From: Acridotheres tristis
Taxonomy: Eukaryota; Chordata; Aves; Passeriformes; Sturnidae
Reading direction: 5' to 3'
Length of the DNA: 64,000 nucleotides
NCBI GenBank assembly: GCA_037013685.1
Contig: CM072897.1
Coordinates: 16,414,643 to 16,478,642, forward strand
Shown here: in pieces, positions 1 through 12,690 of the stretch
Layout: every line of letters begins with the position of its first letter
Numbering within the stretch: the first letter of the stretch is position 1
The notes under the pieces: model-generated
What the model was told of the DNA's origin: nothing
Databases searched by the model: none
The model's input: only the letters and a program-made list of their open reading frames with translations
Made by a program: the position numbers and the translations under genes

Positions 1-676
1 GCACTGCTCCTCACAGTGGGGAATGGCCATGGAAGATGCAGAGTTGTCACTTTGCCCTGGCAGTCCCACACCATGGGTCAGTGACCAAATTGGGACCAGT
101 TTCAGGGGTGGCCTGGTAACTTTTTCTTAGAGCTTGTAAAACATACTTTTTTACAAGCACTTCATTGTTTATTTTGCAAAGTACTTGGAAATTAATTCTC
201 AATTACTTCTGGGGAAAATAAACCAAATTCAGCACTTTATAGATGTCCACCTAAGCAGGCTGTTGCAGGTGTGACCTGGCAGGGACAGATTCCTGCATGC
301 TCTGCTTTGTGCACTAGGATGGACACATGGCCTGCTAAGGCCACAGCTGTCTGTCTGTCCATCTGTCTGTCCAACTGCTGCATCCCCCCAAATGCAGCAG
401 AGCTCTGCAGTGGCAGCAGTGCATCTGCAAAGCCACCTCAGAAGTACAGAGGGAACAGTCATAGCCTTCAGTGCAGTTTGAGAAAAAGCAGCTCAATGAG
501 TCTGAAAGGCATTCGCTGCATGTCCTGGATGGAGGAAGGATAAAGCTCTCTTCATACAGCTTTTTTTAATAAAACCTACACCCCTGAGCTCCCAATGGCA
601 AAAGCAACAGTAAAGAATGATCTTGATCATTGATGAGCACTGAATCATCCATAGCCATAATTTACTAAAGAAGGGG
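1..676. other. Unannotated AT-rich sequence
   Basis: Apart from the TCTG microsatellite I see no gene, RNA gene or recognisable mobile element here. The left edge cuts unique-looking sequence. Confidence 0.5.
348..373. repeat. TCTG tetranucleotide microsatellite
   Basis: An interrupted run of CTGT/TCTG units, broken once by 'ccat' in the middle. It is short, about six units. The open frames of both strands that cross it (between 229 and 543) are cysteine- and serine-rich because of the repeat and are not taken as genes. Confidence 0.85.
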
Positions 677-845
677 TAAGCTTGGAATGGACCACAGTGG
701 GTCATCTAGTGCAACCTCCTGGTTCCAACAGTCATCCCAGAGCACGTGGCACAGGATTGCATCCAGACAGTTCAGGAATATCTCCAGGGAGGGAGATTCT
801 ACACTCTCTCTGGGCAGTCTGTGCTCAGTCACCCACACAGCAGCA
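677..845 (-). mobile_element. CR1 LINE 3'-end fragment
   Basis: This stretch reads as the complement of the 3' region of an avian CR1 retrotransposon. Hallmarks in order are 'gggtcatctagtgcaacctc', 'cagagcacgtggcacaggat', 'ggaatatctccaggga' and 'ctctctgggcag' followed by a degraded 'tgtgctcagtcaccc'. The sequence matches the family as I know it over about 165 bp and then fades into unique sequence. The terminal ATTCTATG-type octamer repeat expected at the element's 3' end, which would be on the left here, is not visible, so that end is eroded. It holds no reverse transcriptase and is a dead 5'-truncated copy. The short open frames across it on both strands (665-908) are not genes. Confidence 0.88.
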
Positions 846-3533
846 CACACTCCTTATGGAGTTCAGCTTATGACACCAAAACATAGGTCAATAAAAGCAA
901 ACATTTAAACTTAATTACTTTGGAAAAGCATTTCTCTACCTGAAAATTCCTTGCAATTTCTAAAGAAACAGAAATGGAGAATATGCACCTCTCGCAACAA
1001 TGCATCAAACACATTTCCAAGTATTTCTGTACATTTTGTTCAGTACCTGGAAATTTAACTACATTTGAACTCACTGGCAAGACAAGCATGTAACCAAGTG
1101 AGGATATCTTAATGCTCAACAAAGAGTCTGAATATTCAGACTCCTCTGTGCCAGTCACGGAGCACCCAAGTCAGCTGTCAGCACCCAGCCTGGAACACAG
1201 GCACACAGTCCACCATGGCATCCATGTAAGTGTGCAGAAGGTGACTTCTCCCTTCTTTGGTTACAAGAGTTTTCTTGACTTTGTCCTCTAGCTGACATAC
1301 TTGACTCTTAGTGAAGACTCTGTTCCCCATTGTATTTCCCCAGAAGACTGAGCAATATTAAGAATTCAGACGTGGATCTTTGCTTCATTGTATGATTGAG
1401 TTGCTTCATATTCCAAGAAGCTTTTGTGTTATTTTAGAGCTGTCTTGAAGACAACCATGCAACTAGTCTCAACTGCAACAGTATGAAACATCTGGGAGAA
1501 GGATTATTTCTGTCATGTGCTGCCAAATAATATTTTGCTTATGGAATTAAAATTTTAGGGATTTTCCCAAATCCACATAATGTTCTTGAATGCTTAAATT
1601 TGCATTATGACATTTACATTAGCATATACACGTATAAAAGACCATCTTGCCAGCCAACTCCTATTGGTTATTCAAAAGCTTAACTCCACCAAAAGCTAGG
1701 ATTAAAGTGTGTTCCTGAAACACTTCAGTTACAGCAACAGATTTTCTTCAGCTAAGTGCCTTTTCCCATCTGCTCTTACAATCACATCTTATGTGTCTCC
1801 AGTGATCACCTTGCCATAATTACGGACACCTACCCAACTCCATAGACAAGGATAGATTCCCTGTTTTGTAGATGTACTATTTCTGTATACATTGAAGTTC
1901 CAGCTTCTTAGTAGAAATGACCACAGCAAAATGCTGAATATGATGCAGTAAAAGATTTTACTACTTGTCATAAATGCTTCTCAAATACAAATGCTTGCTG
2001 GAAAATAAACCAGCTTCTAAACGCTTTGCCCCTATATCCCAGCTAGTGCAGTACCCAGCTAAAGGATCTACATATTTGCAATGTTGATTTTCGCTTTCTG
2101 TAGGAACAAGTTCTTCTGCTGAAAGGAACATTTTGCTGTATTGTTTCAAGGTGTTGTAACAGGCAGACCACCAAGGCACTGCTCCCACTCGGCTACAACC
2201 CCAGATGAGAGAACAGAAGAATTTTACCCTTAATTCTTGTAGTTAGAGATAACCAAGAAAATTCTAATTGTATGAGAACCCATTCCACACAACTTTATTT
2301 GCTGAAAGTCAAAACAATAGTAATGCAGAGTGTCAACTACTCATACAATTCAGTTGAATTTCAAGATGAAACTATATTGTTTGCTCTTTCAGCATTGAAG
2401 GCAGAAACAACATACTCAAACCCGGCTTCCAAATTATTTCCCACACCATTCCCAACACTGATAGTTCCCAAACACCCTTTACTCAGCTGCCAGAACTTCT
2501 CACTTCCCTGTGACAACCTCTATGGTGCAACTATATACATTAACACAAATCTGTCACATCAGAAACAAGAAAGAGAAGGCAGTGCAAAATCAACTCTGTT
2601 TACTATCCAAATATCTGACAGAGGATGATCAGAACTGCAGTACCTCATTCCCCAAGGTGTACCCACTGCCACAGACTACTCTGTGTTCTTACTCTTTCTA
2701 AGAATGGATTCCTGTGTTTCTGGCTTTTGCCACCAAGGCAGATGCTCTTGAATGAATGTACTGGAAAAGAACTGTCCTGCAAAGATCTCACAGAAATGGG
2801 CCTTCAAAGGCCTGTTCCTCATAAACGCCTCATGCTGCTGAGCTGGAAGCAATGCTGCCAGTCTCAGACCTGCACAGATGTGCTCTGCAGCCCAGAGTTT
2901 ACTTGCTTACCCTTTCTCTCCTCAAACCTAAGATTCCTCTTTCTACTTGCTTGGTAAGAACAAAATAATCAACAGCTTCACTGGCCAAGAGAAAATTGGT
3001 AGACTGATAACTGCATAGGCAAAACAATAACCAAAAACTCTCTCTCACTTGGGCATTGCAGTATTTTATTTGTTCTGTTCGAGTAAATGAAAAGGGACTG
3101 CCCAGAAACATCCATCAGATCATTGTAAACGTGAGATACACCTTTGCATAGTCACAGAAGGGAGGACAGGCCTGGCTGATCACTGACAAGGCTAATGGTC
3201 AAAGTAACTGACTTTGGAAAACAAACAGATTTCAAGTTTATTAAATCCTGCTGGCAAACCTATAAATTCAATCATATTTTTCTTTCAGGTCAAATGGTTT
3301 CTCTACCGAACCATGTTTTCCCCAGAAACACCCTTGTTCACATCTGTAGCAGAATCCTCATTCAGCACAAAACATCTTTACCACTCTGTCCCCCATAACA
3401 TCACCTCCTTGTTTTCAGCTTATCTTTTTAAAGAGCATGGCTATAATTTACTGAAGCAATATTACATGAGGTCAAAACATTCCCACAAGTGATGTGATGC
3501 ACAAAAGAATTTATCTTCTCACACTCACCTCCA
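846..3533. other. Unannotated AT-rich sequence
   Basis: I see no gene or recognisable repeat. A perfect 20-bp palindrome lies at 1124-1143. The longest open frame (2272-2628, plus strand, 118 codons) has no recognisable domain and is of a length expected by chance. Confidence 0.5.
1124..1143. repeat. Perfect 20-bp palindrome
   Basis: The arm GAGTCTGAAT is followed directly by ATTCAGACTC, giving ten matched pairs with no spacer. Pairing breaks immediately outside (a versus c) and resumes for one base. No flanking element is recognised. It could be a symmetric protein site or chance. Confidence 0.95.
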
Positions 3534-3597
3534 ATTATAGCCCAAACTATGTAATAGTGCTGTTCATTATAGCCCAAACTACATCACAGTGCTGTTC
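3534..3597. repeat. Two-copy 32-bp tandem duplication
   Basis: Copy one starts at 3534 and copy two at 3566. Both begin 'attatagcccaaact' and end 'agtgctgttc', with four differences in the middle. It is a simple local duplication without coding meaning. Confidence 0.93.
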
Positions 3598-6500
3598 ACC
3601 TACTGCTCCTGCAGACTTCATACTCTGTTTTAATACCCACTGTACATATTGTTCACAAAATGGAATAGTCTAGGGTTCCTTAAATGCCAAAAAATATGCA
3701 GCTAACAAATCTTCAAATTATCAAAGCTTTAACAAAGGTCATATTTGCTTTTGTTTCCTTAAAAATTATATACATCTTTTGGCAATTTTTGCTCCTGATC
3801 ATTCACACTTGACATGGGAAGTACATGACCTTTTAACTCTTATTAATAGTTTATGCTACATCACATATGAATTCCCCATTCTCCTCTCTTACTTACCTGA
3901 ACTGAGTGGGTTTCATCATCTAATTCATAGGCCTTTAAAAGGCTCCAGACCTCACATGCAGTATACAGTGCTTTTCCATGAATTATTCAAGCACCAGTGT
4001 TCTTCCATCATCCATCTCTGGCTGGCTCTATTTCTTCCACTCTATTGAGGTATTAACTTACGAGCAGACTTATGTTATTTTTTTCTTGATTGTCACACTT
4101 TATTACAATTAATATTAATTATGTGGATTCTTGTCCAATATGTAGCTTTCTGGGCATAAAAGATTGTCATGTTGTAAGGTTTTTCTTTGCAAACTTTATG
4201 TAATAAGGCATTCTCCTGTCAGGAGCTGTCAGCACCACATATATCTACTTGATAATAACTGTACAGTAATAGAGTTAGCTAAAGAAGTTGTGTGCAAGCC
4301 GACATGAATTCCCATGGAGAAGCCAATCTTGTAGCTTATCCGTGATTTCCTATGGCTGACATGCAGTTAAACACAAAGTGTTGCAAACAGCCTGCTTGAC
4401 GAAATGAATAACCTGTTACAGCCTTGAAAGAAATGCTGGCCTAGGATGTTAAACTTCTACTGGAGGCTTAGGTATAATAAGTAGATTCTGACAAATACTG
4501 TTCACACAAGTGTTTGCAGAATGAGAGTGTTCCATGAATATTAATGAAAACACATTTTCCTGAGTATTTGCAATCCAAACAGTAAACTAGGAGTCTTTGA
4601 CCCTTCAAGTGCCTTGTCCCCATTAGAGGGACAAATCTGATGTGATCTCAAACTATTTTATCCCATGGTTGAGAAGTAGGAACACTATTTAGTTATAAAA
4701 ATCAAAATCCACAGCAGACTTAACAGTAGTTACAGGAAGAAGCAGAGAGAAAACCACAGTTGTTAAAAGACAACGATTACATATTCTGCATGTTCTCCTT
4801 TAACATCACCAATTTTAGCAGTGGCCATCAGTTATGGATTACAGGAAGATTAACAATAAAAGAGCAGACTATCTATTAAGCCTGATTAAAAGGTCACACT
4901 TGGACTGAAAACAATGAAGACAAAACCCAGTCTAGAATCAGCTGGTCAATGCACAGTAATGGCAAATACAAAACCCTACCACACTCTGTACTGCAAGAAG
5001 AAGGTCTCCAGGAGAGGAAAGTAACACAGAATGATGCAGTGTGATGATATGAAATAGCATTTAAACTCACAAATAAATTATGGTGCATGGGAGACATCAG
5101 GAGAAGTGATGGCACCAGCAAAAAGAGACTGAAAGATGAAGATTCAACTCACCATGCAGCTGTGAATTAGAAACAAAGTATGATTATTATAATTCAAACT
5201 GGACCCATGATAAGTATAACAAAGGAAGAACAAGTATTGCTGTCTTGCCTGCTAAGTACAAAGTAATCATTTCCCCTCAGGTAGGGCCCAAAATTAAATA
5301 TAAGAAATCAGAGAGTGTCACAGCCCAATGATGTCTATTGGCAGAGTACTGGCAAGCAGTCAAAGAAAAAAAAAATAATTAAATGTGTGTTCTATAAAGC
5401 TATTTTTAACTACCAGAATGAAACATTGATTCCTTGCTGCAGCAGTTATTTGTAGTAAAAGGAGCAATACAGCTGGAGAGCACTAGTCCAAAAGCAGCCT
5501 ACTGAGCACATGTAGTTATGGGGACAAACAGAGATCAAGTAGAGATGTGCTGGGCTTTACCAGCTGAGCTAAACATGCAATACCCTAAGGGGAAAAAGTA
5601 ACGCTGAGCGCATGATATTGACAGTCTGTTGCAGTTGTCATCCTGCCAGCCAAAGGAGCTACAGCACACACAGCAATGATTCCACATCCCAACATAACTG
5701 ACATGGGAGGCCTCTGAGCATCAGTGGTCTGTGGCAATGCTCAGTTATCCCATGGAGTGTTTGCCCCAACAGCACCTTCCCTGCTCCAAGGTCAGCACAG
5801 CTTGGTTTGGCTGCTCTGGAACTGCCTGTACTTCTGAGGATTCTTCTCCTCTTGCTAATTATTCCTTGAGATTGTGTTCTGTTGGTTATGATGCCTGTTT
5901 ACTTCAGATACACAATTATTTTGAGAACTGGGTGCAGAAAAGATCCCTAAAATAGACAGGAAAGTATTAGAGTGAACACAAAAAGAAAATAAATCAAGTC
6001 CTGGACCATAATACTGGTTACAACTTGACTGCTGATGGCTACATTGTAAGACCAAGACCAGCACTGTCCCCTAATGATATCAGAAAATTTCTTTGTGTTT
6101 GAATGTGCTGTGCATAAAGTCCCATTTGAACAATAAAATTGATCTTTGTTACATCTATCCTTAATTTAAAATCTGCTCAAAGAAACAGAATTCATTGAGT
6201 GGCTGGTATCTTTCTCAACTGGAAGAAATCCTCTAAGCACTTTAGTTCACATCATGTGACTGGAAGATTACCTGTAATAAAAATAAAGCAGGAACAAACT
6301 CAATGGGTTTTTCTACATCAGATAACCCTTTTATAGACAAGACACATGCCCTAGAAGTCCTGCAGGTTCTAATGTGCTTTATGATAGCAAAGAGCAAAGC
6401 AAAACATGTTCCTTTAAATTCTTGCTAACTAGACAGTATATTTCCATCAGAAAACAAAAATGAATTGCCTTGAAATAAGTTTAAAAACAATTTTTAATAT

Positions 6501-7716
6501 GCAAAATATTTTTACTGAGTTTGGCATACAATTGCACCTGCACCATGATGATGTATTGCCTCAATAGTCAGGTTTCTCAGCTGAATTTACTAAGTGACCA
6601 CAACGGTGGGTCTGAAAGCTCCTTTGCTGCTGGAGACATCTCACTTCTGGGAACCCCTTCCTGTAACCCCTCAGGGCACAAGCAGAAGGAGGTTATCTTG
6701 CACAAAAGGAAGATATTCTCCTCTCACAAAGAACAAGTTTTATTGTTTGCCAGCACAGCAAAGCTCCTATTCTAGGGGAAGGGAGGAAAGGGTGCAACAG
6801 AGGCAAGAAAAGTGAGAATAGATTAAAGATAAAGACATCGAAATATATTAGCATGCATACATCAAGACATTATGGATACTTTTCAGCACATCTGTCAGTC
6901 TTACAATTCCCCAAAGTTATATAGTGCTTAATTATTTTTAAAGAATTTTTTGAAACATTGTCCCAGTGTAACTGAGTAGCTAACATTTATTTCCTCTGAA
7001 ATTCAAAAAGCATTTCTGTTGCAAATACCAGAAAGCAAGACTCAGCATGCAAATGAACTATTGCAAAGTCAGCCGGGCTGTGAACTTACAGCACTTGGGG
7101 CTCTCTGGTGTGGCTGGAGAATGGAACTCTCTGGAACTGGGTGGGCTCTCCCCCAGCAGGAAACCTGGTCCATCAGGGGCTGTGCAGGATAAGGACACAC
7201 ACAGCGAGTGCTGCAGAGTAACCAATGCACTGTAACACACACCCTGCCTTCTCTCTCAATGTTTCATGTGCCCATGTCCATTATAGCACCCTGTCACTCA
7301 GTGACAGGAGATACCCTAACAAGGAAGCTGAGCTTCATTTCCAGAGAGGAATTCATCACCAAAATCGTAGGCCTTGCAACAATGTAGAAAGACATGCAGC
7401 TTTTGACATTTCTGTGGTTTTGATCAGTCAAAGCAGCTATCTGCTTTAAATTAATTTTCAGCAGTTACATTAATTTTCCAGGTAAGAGACAGTATGCAAA
7501 TATCTAATGTTATTTAGTCACACTTCAAAAATATTATTGTTAAGCAAACACAAACACAGGCATAGATTGTATCCTGGTCCAGACCTCCCTGAACACTGTT
7601 AAAAACAGAACTGTTTCCCTGAGCACTGGATGGATACTGTGATTATGTCGCTATCAGGACAGTAATTAAATACTGCATATCTTTGAAACCCAGCCTGTGG
7701 TGTCTTGTCTCTTGAG
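3598..7716. other. Unannotated AT-rich sequence
   Basis: I see no gene, tRNA or recognisable mobile element. A 14-bp perfect palindrome of A and T lies at 4107-4120. Perfect POU octamers (ATGCAAAT) occur at 7047-7054 and 7494-7501. The open frames are short, mutually overlapping and match nothing I know. Confidence 0.5.
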
Positions 7717-8030
7717 TCAATTGCGATACTCCTCTTTCCCAATGTGCCGTGTAGAAGTTTTCCACAAACATGTTAACTTATCCATTAAAGGATAAGTTAC
7801 CTTACCCTGCCTATTTCTAAATGCGGGAGACAACTCATATAAGGCACTTTCAAATTTATTCTTTTCCCCTCCGGATTGAGCTATGCCCACAGTTAGCACT
7901 TCCTTGAGAACCACTTTATCAACAGCTGCTAGAAAAGGTATTAATTTGCACCTTACAAAAATCTGAGTGTACCAGTCAGAAAGTCCTATCTGGCACTGCC
8001 TTTGCCCTCCTCCTTGGGTCAAACCCAAGG
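7717..8030. other. Open frame bracketed by two perfect hairpins, nature unknown
   Basis: The minus strand is open for about 103 codons from 8028 to 7717, beginning at a TTG rather than an ATG. Its translation is not low-complexity, but I recognise no family. Two perfect inverted repeats lie within it: 7774-7799 (10-bp arms TAACTTATCC/GGATAAGTTA, 6-nt loop) and 8012-8030 (8-bp arms CCTTGGGT/ACCCAAGG, 3-nt loop). It could be an old repeat or retroviral remnant, a structured RNA, or chance. I do not call a gene. Confidence 0.3.
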
Positions 8031-11000
8031 AATGCAGTCAGATCCAACAGCCATGCTGGCAAGGAGACATCGTGGTTCTCTCCAGAGCATCAGGAACACG
8101 GCAAGGGGACTGTCAGGAGCAGGATGTTGTCAGGAATAGGCATGTGCTGATCAAATCCTGAGCAGTGGCAAGTGCCCAGCAGCAGCTCACAGCTCAGAGA
8201 GGGCTGCCCTTAGCTGGAGACCTGGACCCGAGCCACAGTGCCCACAGGGCCTGAGGGAGGGGGAACAAACTGTAGCTCTTCAAACTCAGCCATTGCTACT
8301 CTGAAAACCTCACAGGCTCCTTAACAACACAGTTTTTCCCTTTAAGTTAATACAACTGGACACAGCTATGCCTTTAAAGCCTGCCCAAATTTGACTGATT
8401 ACAAGCAGGACAATATTCCCTTCTGCTATTTCCATCATGCTGATAGATTTCAGGTTGTGCATCCACAAAGAATTCCCATCATAAAACTCCATACATTTAT
8501 GTCTCATGAAACACAGAAATCGGCTGAGGGACAGAAATTGTGTGTTTCAATGCATCTAATTTTAAAACAAGCATATATACATTAAAGCAAAGTGTTTACA
8601 AGGGATATATGTACAAAATATTTTCTGACATTTATCACCTTCTTGTACTGATGAGTGGGCATCCTCTAACCTTCCCTTGACAGTGTTTGCCAGGCAACAA
8701 ACAAGGAAAGAAATGGCAGTTTTGGGTTTTTTTTATCATTTCTTCCCAGATTGTTATGATAGTGAAAATGATCATGTCTGTTCTCCATTCCAGGTTAACG
8801 GGGCTAATAGTCACAACTTCCATGTTTGGTTTCTCACTGTGCAGGGGCTGTGACCTGGCTTGAAACAACCAACTTGCAGGCAATACAGGGGCTAACATAT
8901 AACCAGTATCAAGAGAATTGTATTTCACCATCTGTGCAAATGCCACCTGCTGAAGAAGACCTGCCTCTCCTTGTACTAGAATTTGTGAAAGCAAGGCGCT
9001 CAAAGCAGGGACCCTTGTTACACATGGGTCCAAATAGTTTATATGAAGCATAACACAATTATGTTTTCATAATTTTTTATCAGATCTAAGCAAAAGATCT
9101 TTTTTTAGTTAATATTCCAAAGTTGGTACAACTTGATACTTTTTGTTGATAAAATATAGACTCTTTTTTTAAATTGATGTCTGCTTAATCTGCAAGTTCA
9201 GTAGATGCACGTGACGCTTAAAGTGTAATGAATCATGCATTTTTATAATGAATCCAACAGTGAAGGTGAAAAACACTCTTTGATCTTTCTTCTAACAGCC
9301 CAGTTATTCCTGGATTTATACACTGTAGGTGTCTATGGATTACTTTCAATTAAACAACCTGTTTTACTTTCTATTCTGTTATGCAAGTAAACCCTTTCAA
9401 GTCTACAATGACATAGCACATGGCTCAGTAGTCCTACTTGAGTAGGTGGAAATTTAAGCTCCTGATCCCCTATTTGCTTTACTGTTGCTGAAAGAGTGCC
9501 CCAAACCCACCAAACAATCCTCTTTAGGAGTGGGGAAAGAGGACCAGCACTAATCTACAAGCATTTCACCATTTCTCTGCTCATTCTTCTCCACTAGCAG
9601 TATCACAACAAAAAGCAACAGGCAACCATTTCCCCCATTCCAGCAATAAAAGAAAACTTACTCCGTGCTGCTGTTATTGATCACAGACCCGAGATGAAAT
9701 ATCACGGGATATGCACAAATGTGGAGAGCACAGAAGAGAATAAGCAACTCCAATGGTTTGTGACAAGTTACAGCTGTAACATACTCCAACAGTTTACTTG
9801 TTTCCTTATTTCTGCCCAGCTGTCCTTTCTGTCCTGCTGTGCAGCCACGAGAGCTCCACATCTCCTGTCTGGGACTCAAAGTCTCACAACAAAAGCTTTT
9901 CTAGTCTCTCACTCTGTTGTTCTGCATGTTGAGACCAAGTGAGTGAGAAAAGCTGGAAGAAGCTGGGACAGAATCAAAGCAGCACTGCTCCAGCTCCTCC
10001 ATAAACTTATGGGGCAGATTCTTTTGAAGCCATTTTAGTTCTTGGAAAACATGCTGTAATACCCTTTCTGACAGTTTCCTCAGAAATTCATGTAAGCCAT
10101 TCTGCAGAGAGCAATTTATATTTGCAAGTACAGATGAAAGATATTACTGAATTTCTAATGTGGATTGCAAATTTAAGTTCTGATGAACTGTCAGTGCCAT
10201 TTGTTCCACAAATAAACCTCCACTGATCACAGAAAGCAATAGGGCTCTTTCATACCTTTGGTTCATACCTATTTTATTCCTTTTACTCTGCCTAGTCTCT
10301 GTTCCAGGTCAGCCTTTCCAGGCATCACACTCACTGTCCAGTAACTGCCCAACTGTCCAACCTAACTCAAAGATCATGTAGATAGAAAGAGACTTTCAAA
10401 ACACCTATGTATGTGCATATACATAAAGCAGATATAGCTCAAGCTATGCCTGAAATTAATAAATTAAACAGTGCTCATAAGTGTTTAGAGTGACTACAGT
10501 TATTCAGTTCCAGCCACCAAGAGCAGTGAGTTTATACTCCCATCTACTATAATGAAATACATTTTTTAAAATATATTTCTAAAAAAACCCAAAGCCTAGG
10601 AATAGTTAACTTCTAATTGGAGTAATGACTATAGATGATTAAAAAAATTCTGCATAACTGCTAAAGGTAAGGCATGCAGTAAATCTCAGTCCAAATGGCA
10701 TCTTGTTATGTGGAACTTCAAATCAAGTGGAACAAACAATGGTTAGAGGCATGTTGTGTTCTGCATAATGCTCTTTTGTATCTATTGTTTAGCTTATATA
10801 CAGATCCATCTTGAACCTAGCAAACGAGTAATTAAAGGTCTGCAAAATTCAGTTTTGTCTGAGATACTGCTGCAATACACACCAATTCATTTCACAGTGG
10901 TCCTAGTTTGCTTATTTGCCATTACTTGAAAAGAGACATCTCACATTGCAATCTGAATTTAGAAAACATATGACATTTACTTCCTGTGGTATGAGACACC

Positions 11001-12089
11001 TGCACTTGAAAAATACTACCATTTTCATAACCAGAACTGTCAATTTCACAAGATATTCGTTTCCTTATTTTCCCAGAAAATCCATGTACTAGTACCACTG
11101 CACAACTGTCTATTATCACAAGTCCATTTGTGATTTAATCAGAAAATCTTAGTCTAATTCGGAGTAGAATTTCATTATGAATACTTTACATAGAATGTGA
11201 TAATTTTGTGGTTAGAACTAAATATTTATCTTTGTCTCTTTTAACTAGTTTCAAGGACAAGAAATATCTACTGAAACATAGTTGTTTCTAAGAGTTACCT
11301 AGCTAGTATCCTAGTTTATTACAGTACTGTTATTTGAGAGATTGCAAACATTAGTTAGCATCAAAATGCAATTCAAGCAGTTCTTGTATCTGAAACTCTT
11401 CTGAAAAAAAATTCTAAAATTCAAAAAATGTTTGTGGTACAACCAGCCCAACAGTCCTGAATTCAGATGGACATTTGCCTCTCTTGTAAGAGCTGAGTAA
11501 AGAATGGAATTTACAAAATAATGTTTTACGCTGGTCTTTGCAGTTCAAATAAACAGAATAAAAATAAAGAGTTCTGGAAAGCTCCTTTCTCACTCTAGTT
11601 TAGAAAATGACTATGGAATGAAATCGAAAATCTTTGCAGCTCTGCCCAGTATCTTAGTTTTAAAAAAACTTTTGAATGTATTGAACCAGGTTATGCCAAT
11701 AGAATTGCAAACATACAAATAGCACCAAGAAGCTTCTGTTATCTGCAGATACTACAAGGCTGCTACAGTAGAAACATGTCCCAGTCTTCCCACTGTGAAC
11801 ACATATAACATAAAAGATGGCCAGATAAAAATCTGCTGATCAAGGTTTATTACAATATTAATACATTTGATGCACTCCAGACAATGCCATTAATTTCTAG
11901 CTGTGTCTTGTATAGCTTCTATAAAATCATCCTTCAGCTTTTCTGATGTTTTGTATGTTGATTCTGACTTTCTCAGCACTTGGTAATTAGTGCAGCATCT
12001 CCCCAAAACTTCAATATACTATGAAATATTTAACATCATTCACACAATATTTTCAGCCATTACACTTGCACAGTTAAGTGAAACACAAA
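8031..12089. other. Unannotated AT-rich sequence
   Basis: I see no gene or recognisable repeat. A 138-codon minus-strand frame (9051-8635) has no recognisable domain, lacks supporting splice context and is within the range expected by chance for this much sequence. Confidence 0.5.
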
Positions 12090-12690
12090 CCAGAAGCTAC
12101 AAAACCCAGTCAGATGTTAAAGTTGTGGAAAAAAGCATCTCTTCCAGTGCTGTCAGACAAACCTGAAGCAGAGAAAGAAGAAAGGCAGCACACCAGAAGC
12201 TCACAGAACCACCGCCAGCCTCCTTCGTTCCTCTTCTCTCCACAAGTCCCCTACGCCTGGCTGCTGCCCTGAGAACATACCACACGCCTTGAGATAACGG
12301 AGATAAGAGGCAAGATTGGCCAAAACCTACAGGCCAGGGCAAGGTGTTGTGCCAGTGTCTTGACAGCCTCCTCATCCTTTATGCAAAGGCTGTACCCGCC
12401 CGAAGGGGAGGGCAGGTACTGTGCCAGCCCCACAAACAGGACTGCACGTCCTCTCATCACTGAGACAACGCCTGAACAGGCTGCCACAGCCAGAAAGGAA
12501 TGTACGTGCCCCAGGGAGCTGACTCACCCCAGGTTCAATGAAGGACTGGGAGACAACACAACCTTAGTGGCACTCAGTTTTGGGGAAGTGCAGGATGTGA
12601 CATGGGGTCTGGCGGAGGTATTAAAGCTGGCAACCCTTCCAGGGGCTCCACCAGATTGCCAATGGGAATGATTTACCTCAGGCTGCAACC
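12090..12690. promoter_or_regulatory. GC-richer island with paired GATA motifs and inverted CCAAT box
   Basis: This stretch is clearly richer in G, C and CpG than its flanks, with roughly ten CpGs where neighbouring kilobases have very few. Two AGATAA motifs lie nine bases apart at 12292-12297 and 12301-12306, followed by ATTGGCCAA (an inverted CCAAT box) at 12315-12323. Open frames of 78 to 103 codons exist on both strands, which is what reduced stop density predicts. It could be a small promoter or enhancer, or an old LTR that I fail to name. There is no clear TATA box, transcription start or polyadenylation signal. Confidence 0.3.
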
